The translations under genes and the position numbers were made by a program. The notes under the pieces were generated by a model. The model saw only the letters and a list, made by a program, of their open reading frames with translations. It did no database searches and was not told the origin of the DNA. Below, piece by piece: positions 60,451-64,000 of a stretch of 64,000 nucleotides of DNA. Where the stretch lies: NCBI GenBank assembly GCA_002382085.1, contig DFZK01000015.1:62001-126000 (forward strand). The letters are read 5' to 3'. Origin of the DNA: Sulfurospirillum sp. UBA4058. GTDB taxonomy: Bacteria > Campylobacterota > Campylobacteria > Campylobacterales > Sulfurospirillaceae. Within the stretch, counting starts at the first letter, position 1, and each line of letters opens with the position of its first letter.

Positions 60451-61636
60451 AACACCTAAAGAGCCGGTCGTCGATGCCTCTTTAGCACGCGTAGACGCCT
60501 TGCGAACGCTTCCGGGTTCTACGGAAGTCGGATTTGAATGGACGCCTCTGTACGACGATCAGGTAGAAGGGTACTACTTATACCGCGTCGAAGGAAACTC
60601 TTTGAAGAAAATCGCAACGATTAAAGACAAATACGTTTCCCACTACGTCGATACGAAGTTAGCACCCAATACGACCTATGCCTATCGTATCAGCACCTAT
60701 TCTTCCGACAAACATGAATCGGAGCTGAGTGCAATTGCCGTGGTAACGACGACGGCAGCCGTTGCTAAGAGTCCGACTATGGGCGGAATCGAGCCGGTTT
60801 CTTACGTCAAAGCTATCGGGGCACTTCCCAGTCGCGTGAAGCTTATTTGGAGGCCGCATGCTTCCGAAAACGTCGAGTCTTATATTATCGAGCGTAACGA
60901 GTTCAAATCGACGGATTGGGAAGAGGTCGGTAAAGTCAAAGGTCGCTTGAATGCCGAATACATGGATAAAGGCTTACGCGATAATTACGTCTATCGCTAC
61001 CGCGTAAGGGTCAAAACATTTGATGACGTCGTATCCAGACCCAGTGAAGTCGTCGAGGCTCAAACGAAAGCGCTTCCCGATATGATTACGGGTTTACGCG
61101 CAACGAGCGACCTACCGAAAAAAATTATTTTAACATGGAATTCTTCGACGACCGGCGATTTTACGCATTATAAAATTTACCGTTCTCCTACAACGTCGTT
61201 GTTGTATAGCTATTACGGTAAAACAACCAATACGGAGTTTGAAGACTACGTCAACGAAAACGGCAAAATTTATTACTATAAAGTCGTTGCCGTCGATAAA
61301 GACGGATTAGAGTCCAAACAGCAAGAAAGCCCGATTGCGGGTATGACGATGCCTTCTCTTGCCGCACCGGTCGCCAATGCGGTTAAGTATGACGGACGAA
61401 GCGTTCGCCTTTCATGGGTAGGAGATCGCAATACGGTCAAATATACGATTATCAAAGAGTACAAATTAGGCGGAGAAACAAAGAAACAGAACTTTACGGG
61501 TATCTTTGAATCGAATTATCAAGATATGGAAGTCTCTTCCGGCGTTGAATACGTTTATCATATTATCGCTATCGACAAATACGGTATCGCTTCTAATCCG
61601 TCCGATGCCGTCGTCGTGACGATACCGAAGGACTAA
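60377..61636 (+). CDS. flpA: FlpA-like fibronectin type III lipoprotein
   Basis: The 419-residue lipoprotein has signal LVALALMITGC (Cys20) and three to four fibronectin type III domains, each with a W..Y pattern such as VEGYYLYRVEG, VESYIIERNE, FTHYKIYRSP and VKYTIIKEY. In C. jejuni the syntenic FlpA binds host fibronectin. In an environmental relative the ancestral role is more likely structural or adhesive (inference). The start is fixed by the lipoprotein signal, giving a 74-nt overlap with the upstream gene. Confidence 0.85.
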   Translation: MKKSLWTASLVALALMITGCEKTLETPKEPVVDASLARVDALRTLPGSTEVGFEWTPLYDDQVEGYYLYRVEGNSLKKIATIKDKYVSHYVDTKLAPNTTYAYRISTYSSDKHESELSAIAVVTTTAAVAKSPTMGGIEPVSYVKAIGALPSRVKLIWRPHASENVESYIIERNEFKSTDWEEVGKVKGRLNAEYMDKGLRDNYVYRYRVRVKTFDDVVSRPSEVVEAQTKALPDMITGLRATSDLPKKIILTWNSSTTGDFTHYKIYRSPTTSLLYSYYGKTTNTEFEDYVNENGKIYYYKVVAVDKDGLESKQQESPIAGMTMPSLAAPVANAVKYDGRSVRLSWVGDRNTVKYTIIKEYKLGGETKKQNFTGIFESNYQDMEVSSGVEYVYHIIAIDKYGIASNPSDAVVVTIPKD

Positions 61637-61644
61637 ACGAGGAT

Positions 61645-62823
61645 ATGCCGAATTTTCATACCCGATCGTTAAAGCCTTTGTGCTACCCGTGCACTTATCA
61701 AGATACGACGTTTCACTGGCAAGCAACTTCAGGAAGGGGCAATGTTTTGGTGATGGCGACATGCCGCGGTGAAACGTTTATGCTTCGCGTGTTGCCGAAA
61801 GAAGCAGGCGGTTTTTTAGTCAAAGGCGATAAAGTAACGCGTCCGACGCAAGCCTCTTTTTTGCAAAAAGCATTGATCGATTTTCGAGATATGAGCGAAG
61901 CTCAGGTAAGCCATTCGAACATCGAACCGAAAAAGTTTTTGGATGTGCGATGTTCGGCATATTTGAAAGAGATCGATTTTTTTGCCGATGCTTTCGATAC
62001 GCAAAAAGAGATTTGGATTGAGATCGGATTTGGAAGCGGAAGGCATTTATTGCACCAAGCCAAAAAAAATCCGCAGGTACAGTTTATCGGATTGGAAATT
62101 CACAAACCTTCGATTGAACAAGTCTTAAAACAATGTGAATTGCAATCGATCGAGAATATTTTCGTCATCGATTACGACGCAAGGCAGTTTATGGAGTTTT
62201 TATCTTCGAACGGCGTCGGACGTATTTTCGTGCATTTCCCCGTACCGTGGGATAAAAAACCGCATCGTCGCGTTTTTTCCGCAGCGTTTATCGAAGAAGC
62301 GCTTCGCGTTTTACATGTAGAAGGTACGTTAGAACTTCGAACGGACAGCAACGCTTATTTTTCCTTTGCATTTGAGCAGATGATGCGACTTTCGCGTGCG
62401 GATGTTCACGTTAAAAAAAATGCGGTATTGGAAATTACGAGCAAGTACGAAGATCGTTGGCGCAAAATGGATAAAGACATTTACGACGTGATTTTACGTA
62501 ACGAACAAGCTTCCCCAGAGAAAGCGCGTATCGGCAGATTGGCGTTTGATTTTCATGTCGATTTTGCCAAAGTGCGTGAGACCTTCGAGGCAATTTTGCT
62601 GAGAGGAGATGGATTTTTCGTCCATTTTGAAGAACTATTTACCATCGACGAGCACAGCGGGTTAATACGTCTCTCTTTCGGTGCAAACGAGCGGAACGAA
62701 AAGTGCTATATTTTTATTGACAAGCAGTCGATACGTTATATACCCGACAGGGTCTTGGATACGAAAAGCAATCGTGCCGCACATACCTTAATTGAAGAGT
62801 GGTTCCATGGAATACGTCATTAA
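61645..62823 (+). CDS. trmB: tRNA (guanine-N7)-methyltransferase TrmB
   Basis: The 392-residue protein forms m7G46 in tRNA using SAM. Its methyltransferase core lies at about residues 120-300 (EIGFGSGRHLLHQAKKNP, IFVHFPVPWDKKPHRRVFS). The N-terminal 110 residues and the C-terminal 90 are extensions typical of campylobacterotal TrmB proteins; E. coli TrmB has only about 240 residues. It overlaps ftsE by 17 nt. Confidence 0.92.
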   Translation: MPNFHTRSLKPLCYPCTYQDTTFHWQATSGRGNVLVMATCRGETFMLRVLPKEAGGFLVKGDKVTRPTQASFLQKALIDFRDMSEAQVSHSNIEPKKFLDVRCSAYLKEIDFFADAFDTQKEIWIEIGFGSGRHLLHQAKKNPQVQFIGLEIHKPSIEQVLKQCELQSIENIFVIDYDARQFMEFLSSNGVGRIFVHFPVPWDKKPHRRVFSAAFIEEALRVLHVEGTLELRTDSNAYFSFAFEQMMRLSRADVHVKKNAVLEITSKYEDRWRKMDKDIYDVILRNEQASPEKARIGRLAFDFHVDFAKVRETFEAILLRGDGFFVHFEELFTIDEHSGLIRLSFGANERNEKCYIFIDKQSIRYIPDRVLDTKSNRAAHTLIEEWFHGIRH

Positions 62824-63478
62824 AGCAAGCGGGTTAAACATCGGTTACGAGCGTGATGAGCCCGTTATTACCGATGCCAATATGGCGATTAAAGCGCAAG
62901 AATTCGTTTTTATTACCGGTAAAAGCGGTAGCGGAAAATCGACGATTATCAAATCGCTTTACGGCGAACTTTTGCCCAACCACGGAGAGCTGAACGTTTG
63001 CGGCGTCGATTTTAGAAATATCGGCAGTTCGAAACTGAATCTTTTAAGACGGTATTTAGGCGTCGTATTTCAAGACTATAAATTGATTGACGAATGGACG
63101 GTAGAACAAAACGTGATGCTTCCTCTCATTATCGGAGGCTTTTCTAAAGGTGTTTGTATTAAACAAGCGCATAAGTTACTCAAACATGTTAAATTATTGC
63201 ATAAAATCAATAAATATCCTTACGAGCTAAGCGGCGGAGAACAACAACGCGTTGCGATGGCGCGTGCTCTAGCGCATAATCCGATTTTGATTTTAGCGGA
63301 CGAACCGACCGGAAATTTGGATAGCTACTCTAGCGAAGTCATTTGGAATTTATTAAAGGGTGCCAAAGAACATTTAGGTACGACGGTCGTCGTGGTTACG
63401 CACAATATTCCTTCAACGTTGGGAATTGACTATAAACACTACTTTTTAGAAGGCGGCGTTTTGCATGAAGTCAATTAG
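62807..63478 (+). CDS. ftsE: Cell division ATP-binding protein FtsE
   Basis: The 223-residue ABC ATPase has Walker A GKSGSGKST, signature LSGGEQQR, Walker B LILADEPTGNLD and the H-loop VVVTHN. With FtsX it regulates periplasmic peptidoglycan hydrolases during division. ATG 62807 lies inside the end of trmB. It overlaps ftsX by 14 nt. Confidence 0.9.
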   Translation: MEYVIKASGLNIGYERDEPVITDANMAIKAQEFVFITGKSGSGKSTIIKSLYGELLPNHGELNVCGVDFRNIGSSKLNLLRRYLGVVFQDYKLIDEWTVEQNVMLPLIIGGFSKGVCIKQAHKLLKHVKLLHKINKYPYELSGGEQQRVAMARALAHNPILILADEPTGNLDSYSSEVIWNLLKGAKEHLGTTVVVVTHNIPSTLGIDYKHYFLEGGVLHEVN

Positions 63479-64000
63479 CAGCCACTTTTCCATCTTCATC
63501 TCAAGCTTTGTTCTGCTTTTTTCGTTTCAATTTACGAACGTCATCAAAAGCATCGTTAACGATTATGCTTCTAAAATCGTAAACGACTACGCCATTGTCG
63601 TCGTTTCGTCTGCCGAATTGAAAGAAGAAGAGTTACAAAAACAGATTCCGGAGATTGAGTCGATTTCGGAAATTAGTAGCAAGAAGATTTTAGATCGACT
63701 AAAAAATGAGATGTCATCCAAAAATCTAGCCTTACTTCAAGTCGCTCTTCCCAAATTTTATTCGTTGAAACTCGGGAGTTTGCCCGATAAAAAACGCATC
63801 GAGACGATTAAGCAAAAGCTCTCGACGATTACCTCTATTTCACGCGTTGAGACCTTTGCCAAAACGCATGAAAAAATGTTTAAGATGTTTTTATTGCTTC
63901 AGGCGATGGTCTATATTTTTACCTTTTTTGTTGCATGTATCGCCGTTTTATTAATTTTGAAACAAATTCGTATTTGGATTTACGAGCATCAAAGGCGTAT
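63465..64000 (+). CDS. ftsX: FtsX-like permease, N-terminal part (3' truncated)
   Basis: ATG 63465 opens a frame that runs to the right edge (178 codons visible). It starts MKSISSHFSIFISSFVLLFS with TM1, followed by a periplasmic domain of about 110 residues and TM2 (about LLLQAMVYIFTFFVACIAVLLILK). This is the FtsX layout: one helix, an extracellular loop that contacts murein hydrolases or their activators, then the FtsX/MacB domain. The position after ftsE confirms it. Confidence 0.85.
   Translation, partial: MKSISSHFSIFISSFVLLFSFQFTNVIKSIVNDYASKIVNDYAIVVVSSAELKEEELQKQIPEIESISEISSKKILDRLKNEMSSKNLALLQVALPKFYSLKLGSLPDKKRIETIKQKLSTITSISRVETFAKTHEKMFKMFLLLQAMVYIFTFFVACIAVLLILKQIRIWIYEHQRR

Overview
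The window looks like the chromosome of a free-living campylobacterotal (epsilonproteobacterial) bacterium, most likely Sulfurospirillum or a close relative. The evidence is gene content and order. From memory of the Campylobacter jejuni map, several blocks match conserved neighbourhoods: pycB-pckA-argH; HIT/pheS-pheT-aroA-ispH-rpsA-hypothetical-serA; flgS beside a class V aminotransferase; and rodA/rluD-flpA-trmB-ftsE-ftsX. A cowN gene (protection of nitrogenase from CO), several chemotaxis and cyclic-di-GMP proteins and two efflux systems point to an environmental, motile and possibly nitrogen-fixing member rather than a host-restricted one. No rRNA operon, prophage, insertion sequence or CRISPR array was seen.

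Layout. 1-17.5 kb is mostly plus-strand housekeeping: the end of a D-lactate dehydrogenase-like flavo/iron-sulfur protein; a broken oadG-like remnant before the biotin-dependent carboxyltransferase gene pycB/oadA; pckA and argH; then, after a minus-strand HIT gene, the overlapping pheS-pheT-aroA-ispH run, rpsA, a membrane-anchored protein, serA and a polytopic membrane protein. 17.6-23.1 kb is an efflux operon (outer-membrane channel, adaptor, RND pump) whose pump is encoded by two overlapping reading frames. 23.1-26.7 kb holds a tiny minus-strand XRE-regulator operon, efp, a DJ-1 family gene and a chemoreceptor gene.

26.7-32.2 kb has a minus-strand MutS7 gene (MutS fused to an HNH nuclease domain), diverging from a DUF2721 gene, a CvfB-like S1 protein and a BaiN/YhiN flavoprotein. 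32.4-44.5 kb is accessory: a diguanylate cyclase, a lipoprotein hydrolase, a large autotransporter, hemJ, cowN, a GGDEF-EAL protein, and a minus-strand adaptor / outer-membrane channel / old yellow enzyme / esterase operon that lacks a pump gene. 44.7-47.4 kb encodes an Aer-like PAS protein coupled to a Cache chemoreceptor, then a FlxA-like protein behind a sigma-28-like promoter. 47.5-58.3 kb holds dnaE, flgS, an aminotransferase gene, lrgAB, trkH-trkA, a small exported protein and a tRNA(CAT). 58.3-64 kb is the cell-envelope block from rodA to a truncated ftsX.

The least expected structure is not a gene. The palindrome ACATGT occurs about 41 times by hand count, and 25 copies are extended to TTACATGT or its complement. 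The copies lie in genes and in intergenic regions. Two pairs form inverted repeats in 3' regions, one a perfect 36-bp palindrome before dnaE. This resembles the distribution of DNA-uptake sequences in Neisseria and Pasteurellaceae, but the function here is inference. Other items to check are the frame-broken oadG remnant, the split RND pump, the HNH-fused MutS7, a 10-codon leader coupled to cowN, and a duplicated Shine-Dalgarno/terminator structure before argH.
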